From Combretum micranthum (Eukaryota; Streptophyta; Magnoliopsida; Myrtales; Combretaceae), in contig JAMXBD010000173.1 of the NCBI GenBank assembly GCA_024138025.1, positions 1,178,001 to 1,242,000 on the forward strand: a stretch of DNA of 64,000 bases, in the 5' to 3' direction. Under the pieces are notes generated by a model. That model saw nothing but the letters and a program-made list of their open reading frames with translations. It did not search any database and had not been told where the DNA came from. Of the stretch, positions 25,853 to 36,539 are shown one piece after another. The translations under genes were made by a program, and so were the position numbers. Position 1 is the first letter of the stretch. Each line of letters begins with the position of its first letter.

Positions 25853-26310
25853 AGTAGAAGTAGAGATTCTGTTAAAGCTGTGTACTTCTATCTCGATGGA
25901 AGTATTGAAATTGGATAAGCAGGCTGAACATTAACCAATGGGCCTCTAAGTAAAAGATGCAGATGGGCTTCTTGTATTAAAGAAGTTAAGAATATCCAGC
26001 AGAAGAAATTATATCACGGTGGACTCAGTCCATCATTTAGCTTAGTATTAATTTAGCATATTTCTTATATAACCGTCAACATATCAATATATAGAATATT
26101 TTGTACTATGGTATGAGCTAGCATAATGGAATTTACATGCCAATATCATGTTGAGATACTATATGTAGTAGGAATGAATATAAGGAATACATGAACAATT
26201 AAGATTACAATTTCCATTGTTAAAATCAGCTTGCATCTGAGCTGATTGGCTTATATTCGAACCTATTGATAATTCTTGTCCACTTAATTCCTCAATTTCC
26301 TACCACGTTC
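25853..26310. other. unclassified insert flank
   Basis: AT-rich sequence between solo LTR copy 2 and the point where the array unit resumes (near 26320). Joined with about 22640-22732 it forms the original insert into which the solo LTR landed. It is probably another LTR-type remnant, but I see no diagnostic motif. Confidence 0.35.
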
Positions 26311-26644
26311 CAGTATGACTCAAGTGTATTATGTTTACTTCCGTTGGAGCAAAATATGTTTGTGAATAATGTGTGGTGTACTGGTGTGAAGTCCTCCATT
26401 GGAGGCATTTGTGAAATTATTGATTATAAAGGGTGGATCAAATTCCATGTTATGTCATAGCTTGTTTTCTCTTTTCCCTATCTCTTTATTTATTGCAATT
26501 TATCTATTTTGTTATTTATTTGTTAAATCGCAATTGTGTAGACTTAGTTCATAAAAAAGAGATAGCCTTAAAACTCAATTCACTCCCTTTTGAGATATAA
26601 GGTGTTATATAGGTTTTACAAACCATGTTAATTTAATTTAATAA

Positions 26645-28051
26645 AGGGATTAATGACTCATTTGGTACCCCAACTTTTTGAAAAAAAAAAAAACAATTAA
26701 CTATCCATACTTTGAAGAGATCAAATTACTATATGTATTAACTTTTTAAGGACTCGAATCCTGCCAGAGCTAACACCGTTAAGTCCCTCCAATGACATAG
26801 CAAAAACACCAAATCTAACCCAACATGCGTCATTTTAATATCTGAAAAAATGAAACAAATATTTACGTGCTTACATAGCGTAAGAATTGAAAATGTGTAA
26901 AAGTACTACACTTTATACTTTTGCCATCGCAACCTATAGGTGGCCACGACTAAACCCAAAACCAAACGAACACATATTAACTATGACATTATCGCTGACC
27001 ACACGCACTAACTATGACACTATTGCCGACCACATGCACTAACTACAACACTACTGCTGACCACACACATGGAAACTTGAACCAAAACTCTCTCTCTCTC
27101 TCTCTCTCTTTTTGTTCCACTATCGTCACAATGTTAAACACCAGAATTCAAACGACCAAATGGACACCAAATCAACTTAACCCACATGGACTGTCGAAAC
27201 GCCATCCTCACCTCCACTACTTAATGCCACCACCCATCCATCGAACACACACCTAATCCAATAATCTAAGCCAAACCTCTAAAACACAACCACGATAACC
27301 ACTAGACTAAACTATACCTTACCCCATTTGCACCACCACACTCACATACATGCTTTCAATGATCCGAATAGAGCCACCACTAACCTTCGATCGAACCACC
27401 TTATCGAACACATAACACTGCCTTAAGCACCATACCTAATGACCCCTCAAAACTCAAACACGACTAGCTCACCACTAACCTTACACTAACTATCACTTGA
27501 TCACTAAATATGACCATCTCTACGACACCATTGCAAACCCTCTACAACTTAACCACCGAATGCCACTAATCTAATGCACCAACCGTCAATCACTAACCCA
27601 TCAACACCACGACCAAAGAATACTAACCACTAATCAACTTGAGTTCGATATAGAGAAAGAAAGAAAAGACAACCATCGTTCTTTTAACATACTCAACCTG
27701 CTCTCCTTGTTCACCCAAAATCTGACCCTCTTGAAGACATACATCCGGTCATAGTGCCAAAGTCCAACACTTCATTCTTATTCTTTTATTTATTTATCCT
27801 TTTCTTTCATATTTATATTTCATTAGTTTGTTCTTTACTTATTTCTTATGTTAATATTTGATTCATTTTCTTAAATATTAAATGACACGTTACTTAGATT
27901 GGATGTTTTTGCCACATTATTGGATGGAGCTAACAAGGTATGATTCAAGTCCTCTAAAAGTTGGTATAAGTAATGAATTGATCTTTTGAAAGTCCAGGTA
28001 GTTGATTGCTCCTTTTCGAAAAGTTCAAGCATTGAATGGGTTATTATCCCT
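26645..28051. mobile_element. 1.4-kb non-autonomous TIR transposon
   Basis: The left end AGGGATTAATGACTCATT and the right end, inverted, AGGGATAATAACCCATT form a terminal inverted repeat that continues as TTGAACTTTT-like text for about 35 bp. TAATAA lies directly outside on both sides (26639-26644 and 28052-28057), and removing the insert restores the array word AATTTAATAAAAGCTAAATG. The interior (about 26940-27640) is strikingly poor in G and rich in CCA/AAC words on this strand. It includes a CT run at 27091-27108. No protein was recognised in it. Confidence 0.7.
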
Positions 28052-28392
28052 TAATAAAAGCTAAATGAAAAAAAAAAAAAACATATTCTTTATAAACTAA
28101 AGCTTATTCTATTATCAGATATTCATAACAAGCTTATTGTATACATATAAGAATTATTTAAGAGTTAGGTTGAGTTTTACCACTCTTTATTTCCTTTTTT
28201 TAACATATTTTTATGATTTTTTTCTTATTTTTATTGATTTATTTATTACGTATATGTTGAAATTAATAAATGTTAAGTATTCAGCAGTCGGATATGTAGC
28301 ATTAATTGTTACTTTAAAATTTACATATTAAGCAAGGGAGAAAGAGATTATTTTAACAATTATTTTAGATAAGTGTAGATAATTTGTATTAG

Positions 28393-28661
28393 CATCCAGG
28401 TCCATGTTCTTAAGGTAACGAGTTTGTTCCTCCATGTGTTGTAATGATCAGCTCAATTGGTGAGAGGTGTTGCCTTTAAAGCAAACAAAAGCATCAGGTC
28501 CTGGGTTCAATCCCTCAAGGTTGCAGCTGGGGTCAACTCTGCTTAGGGGTAACAATACCTTCTTGTGCTGATATAGGAAATCGCTGTGGTGATCCCCCAA
28601 AGTCAGTGCTTGTGGGGTTGTGGTCTTGGCATCACATCGGCCTGCTGTCTTCGAAAAAAAA
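28393..28661 (+). mobile_element. tRNA-derived SINE
   Basis: A box A-like AGCTCAATTGGTGAGAG (near 28451) and a box B-like GGGTTCAATCCC (near 28503) lie about 50 nt apart, as in the internal RNA polymerase III promoter of tRNA-derived SINEs. The element ends in a short A-run (28654-28661). TGTATTAG occurs directly before (28385-28392) and after (28662-28669). About 55 nt upstream of box A also belong to the insert. It is not a tRNA gene: no cloverleaf can be drawn around the boxes. Confidence 0.7.
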
Positions 28662-29593
28662 TGTATTAGATTGGATCGCAAAAGAAAGCTATTCAATTTT
28701 CTATACCTAGGGAATTCGATATCTTTCTTTCTATATTTCTCCCATGGTTCTCCTAATAGAAGACAATTAAGAGACTCGAGAGAAAACAAAATACATTAAC
28801 ACAATAGTTCTTCTTGCAACACAAACATCATACCTACTTTCTTCACTGCATAGCTTTAGCCTTTGCACGGAAATACCCCAATTTTTAAAAATAATTATGA
28901 AAATATTGTAAAAAAAAAAAAAAAAAAACACCTACACCATTGACCAAACTATTCTTGTTTTTTATTTAATTAATATGGCATGGGTGCTAGTTGTGCCCTC
29001 TTTATTGAACATGCCTATAATGCAAGCAACAATTCATATGTCCCATAAGTACATAACAATGTGTAAATTTGTTACAATTCTCATATTTTATAGTAAAACA
29101 ACATTTCTGTATCCAACTAAGATTACTACAAGAATTACAAAATATAGTAAGAAACTTTTTTTCTCATAAAAGGTTAATAAATTGTTGCAATAGGTTTATT
29201 ATGATAATTTAATTCAACGCAATAAATTATCGCTTCAGCTTTCACGTCTTTGACAATTAGCCAGAAATACTTTCTTGTATAATTATTGCAAAAGATACAA
29301 AATTCTCACAAAAGGTTGGGTATTTGCGAGAAATAGTATTGTTGCACTATATGTGATAATATCTCAGCTAATGATATTTGCGAGGAATTAGATCTCAACA
29401 CATGAACTCCATTTTTAAGAAATAAGTGATCGCAATATGTTTCTTTTAATTTTTTTTAAGTGTTGTATATAAATAATAATACATATGTTAATAATAACAA
29501 TCTATGTTATTCAAATGATACAAACATGGCAAAATTAAAACTACAATAAGATCTCAGCAAGCAATATATATACTTGTGCAGGCTTACAATGAA

Positions 29594-29791
29594 GAACCTG
29601 TTATTTTATTACCTGAGCATAACTTCTACAAAAGGGTCCAATTATTTTAAGATTGATTTGGACATTCACCAATTCAGCTTTATATCTAGGCTTAGAAGCA
29701 TTCTGGGAGGCTTGAAAGATGGAATCATTGATCTGGGCCTTACCATTCAAGCACAAATACCTATTTTGATGGCAGTCAATGAAGATTGAAA
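29594..29791 (+). pseudogene. unrecognised exon-like fragment
   Basis: A splice-acceptor-like TACTTGTGCAG at 29572-29582 is followed by sequence that reads like coding [22 protein letters not shown], then in a shifted frame [20 protein letters not shown] followed by [15 protein letters not shown]. The composition contrasts with the AT-rich surroundings. It feels conserved but I cannot name the family. At least one frame change and a stop are present. It may be a captured exon of the CACTA-like element. Confidence 0.4.
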
Positions 29792-30126
29792 AGAAACATA
29801 GATTTCAATGTAGTTTGAAGGCACTGACTACCATATGTCCATAATTTACATTCTCCTACCAAGGTTCCGAGCTTGTCTTTTAAAAAAGAGAGTCAATGAG
29901 GAATTTATGTACAAAGTCGCATAAATAAATGCATTTTCATCCCTTATGTTGAAATAATCACTTAACCTAAATTAACTCATAAAAAAATAGCAATTAAACC
30001 AATCACCTAGAGACCGTGGGCATAAATGCAAGCCACCAAAAAATAAAAATGCTAACGTAAAGAAGAAGATAAATAAATTAGATCCTATCATTATGTAGAC
30101 AAAGTACTTTAAACATAAGGTTACCT

Positions 30127-30256
30127 ATATGGTATTTCCATGACAATTTACACATGGTGTCAATCCATCTAGAATGGTGACAAATCCATTTAAAGAGCCC
30201 ACATGATCTCCATTGTTGATAGAGGAGTATAATTTCTCTAACACTTTGGGACCTTA
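30127..30256 (-). pseudogene. unrecognised exon-like fragment
   Basis: On the minus strand there is an open stretch, GPKVLEKLYSSINNGDHVGS followed by LNGFVTILDGLTPCVNCHGN, ending at a donor-like TAGGTAACC. Its composition and splice-like edge suggest a captured host exon. The parent gene was not recognised. It may belong to the same capture event as the coatomer-zeta exons on the same strand. Confidence 0.35.
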
Positions 30257-31529
30257 AGTTTAAAAGTAGACTTGTAAGTTCTTTGCTCAAATAGTCAAAG
30301 GAAAAGACAGTTCTAAACATTTCACATAAATAATAGCAAGCAATAGTTATTCCTTGTATAAAGAATAGAAAAGCCTCTTCTATACCAATCATAGTTAAAT
30401 TGCAAATAAACAATGATTAAATACCATTCTTGGAATAATATTTTGTTTCTCTCTATTTCTCAAAGTAAACAAAAATAGTAAGTTATCAAAATATCTAAAA
30501 TACCCTGAACATTTGCCAAGCTAATTTAGAAATAGTATAATTAAATAATATAATAGATATTTAAGTTTAGACTTAGATTAGAATTTAATTTTAAAATTGA
30601 ATTTAGATAGCTTAAATAGTTCGATAAAGACAAACAATGAATTAATATTAGATAGATTAATATAATCAAATTAGTAAATAGATTTGAATTAAAATTGAGG
30701 TTTCAAATATTTTTTCTAAATCATCTATTTCCCCTTAGCAACTTTATAAATTAAACTCCTAGGTTGGATTTTTTATTCAAACTATTAATACTTAAATATA
30801 AATTGTCAAATTATTTTCTAATTAGTTTTGATACTTAAGATATTGATTTGAAATGTTTAAATCTAATACCCTATTTTAAAAAATATCTTTAACTATTTTT
30901 AACCTTATCTTTTTCCTTCCTTTTTCCCCTTTTATTTTGTTGTCTTCCCTTTTCTTTCCTTCTTCATTATGTTTCTTTCTTCTTATTCTCTTTTTCTCTT
31001 TTCCTCTCTCAAAATCAAACCATAAATTTCAAATTCAATAAGATTATAGGAGAAATTGAAAATAGAAATTAAGATGGAAGTAAGTAATTAGCTTGGAGAA
31101 GTTATATCAACCTAGGAAGTAGTAGTGGTGGTGATTATCAAGTTGCTTGAGTTGGTTTAACAAGTAAGTTAGTTGATTTTTATTGTTTTGATTGTTGCTT
31201 ATGTATGTAAATGTTGAATTAGAGCTAAATATATGCAGAACTTATGATGATATTGATAAATTAAAGATTTATGAACATATTTACTAAAACCTAAATATAT
31301 TTATATTTATGTAGACTAAGTGTTTAATGAAATGATTTATAAAAATATCATATAGAAATATATAGAAGTGTTTCCAGGTTAACATTATGCATTGGTATAC
31401 TAATAACAAGATGTTTTTGTTTATGTATGTTGTAAATAAGTAGTTAAAATTAGAGTAAAAGACAAAGAAAAAACATAACATAATCCTCATGTGCATCACA
31501 ACCATATCACGTTGGTAATAGAAGTGGAA

Positions 31530-31740
31530 GTGTAGTTTTAGGCTGATCACGGGCGTGATGAAGATCGTGATCATCTCTGATCATGGATTTTCAAAGATAA
31601 CAGCCTAAATCACGGTCGTGACGAGGGACGTGATCTCCTCTAATCACGATTTTTCCCTTTGTCAAAAGCATGACAAGGCCCGTGATGACCATTACGGACG
31701 TAATGAGGCCAGTGATGAGGATCACTGGTGTCATCTGTCC
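31530..31740. repeat. tract of repeated GTGAT/ATCAC words
   Basis: Over about 210 bp the words GATCACG, CGTGATG and CGTGATC recur in both orientations (for example GATCACGGGCGTGATG and AATCACGGTCGTGACG), giving many overlapping short inverted repeats. It is much richer in G+C than its surroundings. Similar tracts occur inside some plant LTRs, but no LTR boundary could be fixed here. Confidence 0.5.
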
Positions 31741-33679
31741 CTAGTGTTATTCATAAAAGAAGAAAGAAAGATGAAATAAATTGGATGATTTATGAATAAT
31801 AATATATGATGGGTTAATGCTTGTATAATTAGAAATGGGTTAATTTAATTAATAAGATTAGTGATTAACTTGGGTTAACATAGTTTCTAAATGTAAAATG
31901 AACTTAGCTAATCAATCTAAGTTCAACTTGACTAAATAGACTTTAATGAGCTAAAATGGATTAGATTGATTAAGTTTAATTAATTCTATTAAGTTAAGTT
32001 AATGTAGGCATAATAACTTGTAATTGGCTTAGATTAATATGTTAGGTTAAATTTTAAATAATAAGGAGTATGTAATTTAAAGACTAAAACTAGGTTAATT
32101 AAAATGATTTGTTAGATAACGAAGAATTGTCCGTATCTTGGTAGGACGATATTCGTAGCCATAGCAAAGTTCCTATTTTTATGTTTGATCAAATGAAACA
32201 TGAAACGAGTTTTTAATAGGAATTTAATGTGAAAAGATAAATAATTGAATTGCTTATATAATTTAATCTTTTGCACACATGTTTGGATCTGGTTTCTGTT
32301 TCTTCTGAGTTGTCTTATGATTTTTGCTAGCTTTTAGATAAAGGACGCAATAACTTATGTGTCTATTGATATGATAGGCATTTAAAATGAATTACAACTT
32401 AAAGATGACTATATTGATTGAGTGTTGATTGTGCTTCTGTTGTTTAATCTAATACGGGGAGCGACAACCTTATATGGAGCCAGACATGATAGGTTTGGCG
32501 CTTAGGTCACCCCTGTCATGATGCAATGACATTCATAAGTGGCACGGCGGCAAGTAGTTGATGGTGCAAATGGTATTGGTGTAACGTTTACTTAAGCTTG
32601 GAGTGAAATAACATGATTTAACTTACGTTTATGGGAATGATTGAACCAAATGATATTATAGATTGAGATTAAGTAAAGAGCGAGTAATAGTTGTGAACCC
32701 TATATGAGGCTATTTTCCTTTTCAGTTAGACATAGGATATATAGGTATCTAGGCTGCCTATATCATCCTCCTAAGTAGCTACTGTTACTCATGATCCCCA
32801 TTTTAGAGTGTGAGTGTTTCAGTATTGATTTATTTAATTTAATTTAAATATAATAACCTGGTGTTGCTGCGTTATATTTAATTAAGCTCGTGTCACTGTA
32901 AGCCCCCGTTTTCTTAGCAAACCAAACTAAGTTTCGAAAACTAAAACCCTAATAAGAATTCTTAGGGTTGGTATGGAACCTAGGAACCCTAAGTCCGGCA
33001 ATACCGAGAACAAAACCCTGGAACAATAAAAATAAGTTAGCTTTAGATTATAGTCCTAAATAATATATTGAAAATAAAAAGATCAGATTTTGAAAAAAAG
33101 ATTCATCTGTTTCGAACCCGATTGGGATCTGTTTTCGAAAACCAGTCCTCGGTGCTCAAATATAGAAAAATATTCCGGAGGACTCTTTAGAATCGAAATT
33201 TAATAAAGAATTCAAAAATATAATTATAAGAATTTTTTGTTTATAAAAATTACAGTTATAGCCCTTTATCATATTTTCATTACTATCGGTAATTTAATTA
33301 TCTACTTTTTTGATTTTCAATCATTACTATTCACCAAGTACAACCAACCATACTCTATTCTTATATTCTTACATCCTATTTCTTACAATTTACTTTCCAA
33401 TACAATTTTATTACTAAAATTACTTAATTAAATTTGAATCTTACACAACACACATACATCTCTCCTTCCCCCTCATGCCCAAAACCGCGCACCCCCCTCC
33501 CCTTGTGTACTCTCTCTCAATTTTGTTTATTTTTTTATTAACACAAACCCTAGTCTCATCCTCTATATATACCCCTTGATGCCTTTACCATTTCACTTTC
33601 TTTCATTTTCCACTTAACAAAACTTTTGAAAATTTTTTTTCTTTCATCTCTCCCTCTCTCAATGTCGTGACACCCCCCT

Positions 33680-33708
33680 CCACACCCCCCCCCCCCCCCC
33701 CCCCCCCC
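33680..33708. repeat. poly(C) tract
   Basis: An almost pure run of more than twenty C, preceded by C-rich words, inside solo LTR copy 3. Such runs are prone to sequencing length errors. Confidence 0.9.
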
Positions 33709-34497
33709 TCAATTCTTTTTGACCAAATATCATCAAAAACATACATATAGATAGCTCATAACATGTCATCCATGATATTAACTTGTTGATATTGCATGTA
33801 CCCTTAATATACATGGTAAAAACATGTAAGTTTTCACAAAACAATTTCGGATACATGATTTTTACCTACTGACCAGGTTTGATCCAAACTTTTGGAGACC
33901 TAAAAGTTTTCAAAACTTAGGAATAACGTTAGAATTAGATAGATCTTTCAAAATAGATAAAAATCGACTACTTATTAGCGAAATTCCGAGTTAAAATGAC
34001 TAAGTTATGACCGTTTTAAGTTGGAATTTCTACTAACTACGAAAATTAAGAACTCGAAGTTTTTGTTTGTTAAGTTAGGATTAGTTATGGTTTGAAATAC
34101 TTATTCGGGTATTTTTTTCGTTTAGATGATTTCGAATCGGAGGATTCTTTGCTCTCGGACTATTACAAGTAAAGACCGGAGACCATGATCGAGTGAGACA
34201 TACTTCCTATTTATGATTCCTTATTGTGCTTGTAATTCATAGTTGCATTAGAGTGATAGGTAAAGATAAAAATGGAAATGCATGATGGGCGATTATGGGA
34301 TTATTTATGTTTTCTTGATGTATTGAGAAAAACGTGTTAAGTATATCAAAATTGGGTGATTAATTGATGGATGTCCATATGCCATGATTATTATTATTTG
34401 CGAATTGCTTGGTCACACATGAAATTGTATTAATGATTACTCGGATTAACAAGTAACATGGACATAATCACTTCACGTTGGGGATGGTGCATTTAAT

Positions 34498-34645
34498 CAT
34501 GTTGGTTACCCGTGATCCATAAATGATATGAATGAAATGGGTTGCCCATGATCCATAAAACGATACAGTTAATTGGTTGCCCGTGATCCATAAAACGATA
34601 CAGTTAATTGGTTGCCCATGAACCATAAAACGGAACAGTAAATTC
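34498..34645. repeat. 35-bp minisatellite in solo LTR copy 3
   Basis: About four head-to-tail copies of a unit like GGTTGCCCGTGATCCATAAA followed by ACGATACAGTTAATT. The first is more diverged and shifted in length. Copies 1 and 2 of this LTR carry different repeats at the corresponding place. Confidence 0.85.
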
Positions 34646-35279
34646 AAAGTTAGTACCATAGGATTCGTTAATCTGCTAACCCCAAATAGAAGGCGCAAAT
34701 CCATTCAACATATGACTTCCGGTTGATCATATGTCTTGTTTGCCCATGTTATTATTGCATTTCATATAAATGATTAAATCAACTTGGTTGTATGAAATTG
34801 TTGGATACGTATATTATGGAAGTATTTACTCACTAAGCTAGTGTAGCTTATACCCCCACGGCTTCTTTTGGTTGTAGTTCCCTTATCTGTGGTTGCGGCC
34901 CAGAATTGGCCAACTCATGTAAAGCAAGAATAGGAGTTTTCCTTAGAAGTTTATGTTCAGCTTTTGTATAGACTTCCGTAGGAAACCCTAGATATTGGAG
35001 TTGATGTCAAAAACTATTACCTGAACTTATTATTCTTTTGCGGGGGAATGTCCCTTGGTTTTTCTATATGATCCTGAATATCTGTGGTTTGTATTTTGAT
35101 GCTTTTTCTATCAAATTAAACTATCTATCTACAATTGCTCGAGTATTCTATTGTCGCAAGGGAACACCTTACATCTGATACTAGACTTCTAACGAATGAC
35201 TGTGGTAGTGATTTCTAAGTCTAGTTTAGTATGCAGCAGACTGTTATGTTTAAGGTACCCTATGCAGCGTGATAGTCAC

Positions 35280-36145
35280 TTTGTGTGTTGTGTTATTGTG
35301 TACTAGGCTTCGGCTCATTATTGTTGTTGTTTCTTCTTTCCAAGTGTTGTTATGAGGATTGATCATTGATGATGTTGACATTACTGATAATGATTGACCA
35401 GGGTATGGACAATTCAGGTGATATGAGAGGAATAGTGAAGTGAGTTAAGGGCGATAGAATATTTGTATTATGTTTGTTTTGTATAAAAGGACTGGATTTA
35501 TTCTTTGAGGATTTGTATTATTTTCTTTGGAGGAGAAAAGCCTGAGTTTGTGAATTAAGCTTTAAAGCTTTGTTACCATCACGAAAGGTATATGAGATAG
35601 CCAATGATACGATTTTGTTTCTGATAGCGGATCTACTTATGGGAGTAGAATACAAAATGTTTTTATAAAGTTTGATTTGCAATTGTTAAATCTAGTTATC
35701 TTTAAAATCTAATTAAATGACTTCATAATATAAAATCAACTAGCAAATGTCTAGTATAAACAAATTCTTTTAAGGAATCCTGAGCGTGTAATACATGAGG
35801 TATTACATGTGGCTATATACACCTTGATCAAATTTTAGGCGTTACAATATAAAGGACTCCAAAAGGATTAAAAATCAATGAATGATACAATGAAAAGAAA
35901 GCCAACCATCAAACGAGCAAAAACATAAATGGCTATTAGCCAAAACATATGAATAAGTATACAACATCTTAAAAATGCAAGGGATTCTAGTGTTCACCAT
36001 AAACATGTTAATTAAAATTTTCACCATAACAACTTCAAGAAGTTTCTTGAAACCATTATATTTCGCCGTCTTTCAATCAAATCATGGATTGTGATGATAT
36101 ATAAATTTCATACACAAGCAAGAAGATATACTCAAAATAATCAAC
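35280..36145. other. non-coding spacer within the CACTA-like region
   Basis: No coding feature seen. The stretch ends near 35846 with TTTTAGGCGTTACA, which looks like an LTR 3' end, but no matching start or target duplication was found. Confidence 0.4.
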
Positions 36146-36519
36146 TTATGCAGCAATATCAATGGCTAGATTACCATCAATAATTTCATCAATGCATAGC
36201 AAAATGAGATCTAAATACCTTAGAACCTCCTTCTTATCCATACTTCCCCTAAGATTGGTAGATGAAACAACTAATGTTAAAATATACCACAATAAATTAT
36301 GATGAGAAGCATATATGTAGAGTGTTTGGAGTACAAATAGCAAAGGGAAGACCTCAATAATAGGTCAACTACATAAAAAGCCAAAAAAAAAAAAAAAAAA
36401 AACCTTGAAGAACAATAGCTAAGATGAGGTCATTTTCATCTTCACTCCCAATAATAAAACATGGGTGTCTTGTACAAACTTATAAACAACAATGTTGTTC
36501 TCCAGCATTGTAATCTTAG
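36146..36519 (-). pseudogene. coatomer zeta subunit (COPZ) gene fragment
   Basis: Three exon pieces of the COPI coat zeta subunit, a small longin-type protein of retrograde Golgi-to-ER vesicles. The exon at 36519-36403 reads ITMLENNIVVYKFVQDTH, then a frameshift, then SEDENDLILAIVLQG. A piece at 36382-36353 reads VVDLLLR. The exon at 36248-36149 reads GSMDKKEVLRYLDLILLCID, continuing EIIDG. The family pattern is ENNIVVYKFVQD...ENELIL...LLLR...VDKREALENLDLILLCLDEI. An intron of about 104 bp with GT and AG ends (36352-36249) is retained, so this came from genomic DNA, not from an mRNA copy. A 20-base A/T run (36383-36402) interrupts it. The N-terminal exons are absent. It lies between CACTA-like ends. 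Confidence 0.75.
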
Positions 36520-36539
36520 CTACATATAATTGCAAAAAT

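Larger units (their letters stand above)
10690..28750 (+). repeat. interrupted tandem array of ~0.92-kb units
   Basis: The same unit recurs in the same orientation. Anchor GGGATTCATAACGAGCATAT (variants) is near 11228, 16812, 17722, 19082, 20702, 22066 and 28112. Anchor GCAAAATATGTTTGTCAATA is near 10865, 11842, 17380, 18748, 20362, 21722 and 26350. The uninterrupted unit 16790-17700 is about 0.91 kb. Other units are longer only because of insertions that can be removed: 12105-16660, 18227-18669, 19305-19975, 20933-21233, about 22640-26310, 26645-28051 and 28393-28661. Each unit contains a CAATTCACCCCCTTTTGAG-like C-rich word followed by GGTTTTACAAATCATG, which resembles the end of a copia LTR. 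The array therefore appears to be amplified LTR sequence. There is no coding capacity. Confidence 0.75.
32897..35274 (-). mobile_element. solo LTR, same family, copy 3 (inverted)
   Basis: Read on the minus strand this is a third member of the family at 12660 and 22738. It ends on the plus strand with CCTATGCAGCGTGATA, the inverted counterpart of the TGTCACGCC start, with CA mutated to TA, and begins TGTAAGCCCCCG, the counterpart of the CGGGGG...TTTACA end. GTCAC is found directly before (32892-32896) and after (35275-35279), a perfect 5-bp duplication. It holds its own 35-bp minisatellite at 34498-34645 and a long C-run at 33680-33708. A TATA-like CTATATATACC near 33560 may be its old promoter read on the plus strand. 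It has no coding region. Confidence 0.82.

Noticed and set aside
28448..28520. tRNA gene suggested by A- and B-box words
   Set aside because: No acceptor or anticodon stems can be formed. A short poly(A) and target duplication show a SINE.
35830..35850. LTR 3' end (TTTTAGGCGTTACA) implying another solo LTR from about 30.4 kb
   Set aside because: No TG start with a matching 5-bp duplication of ATATA was found on the left.
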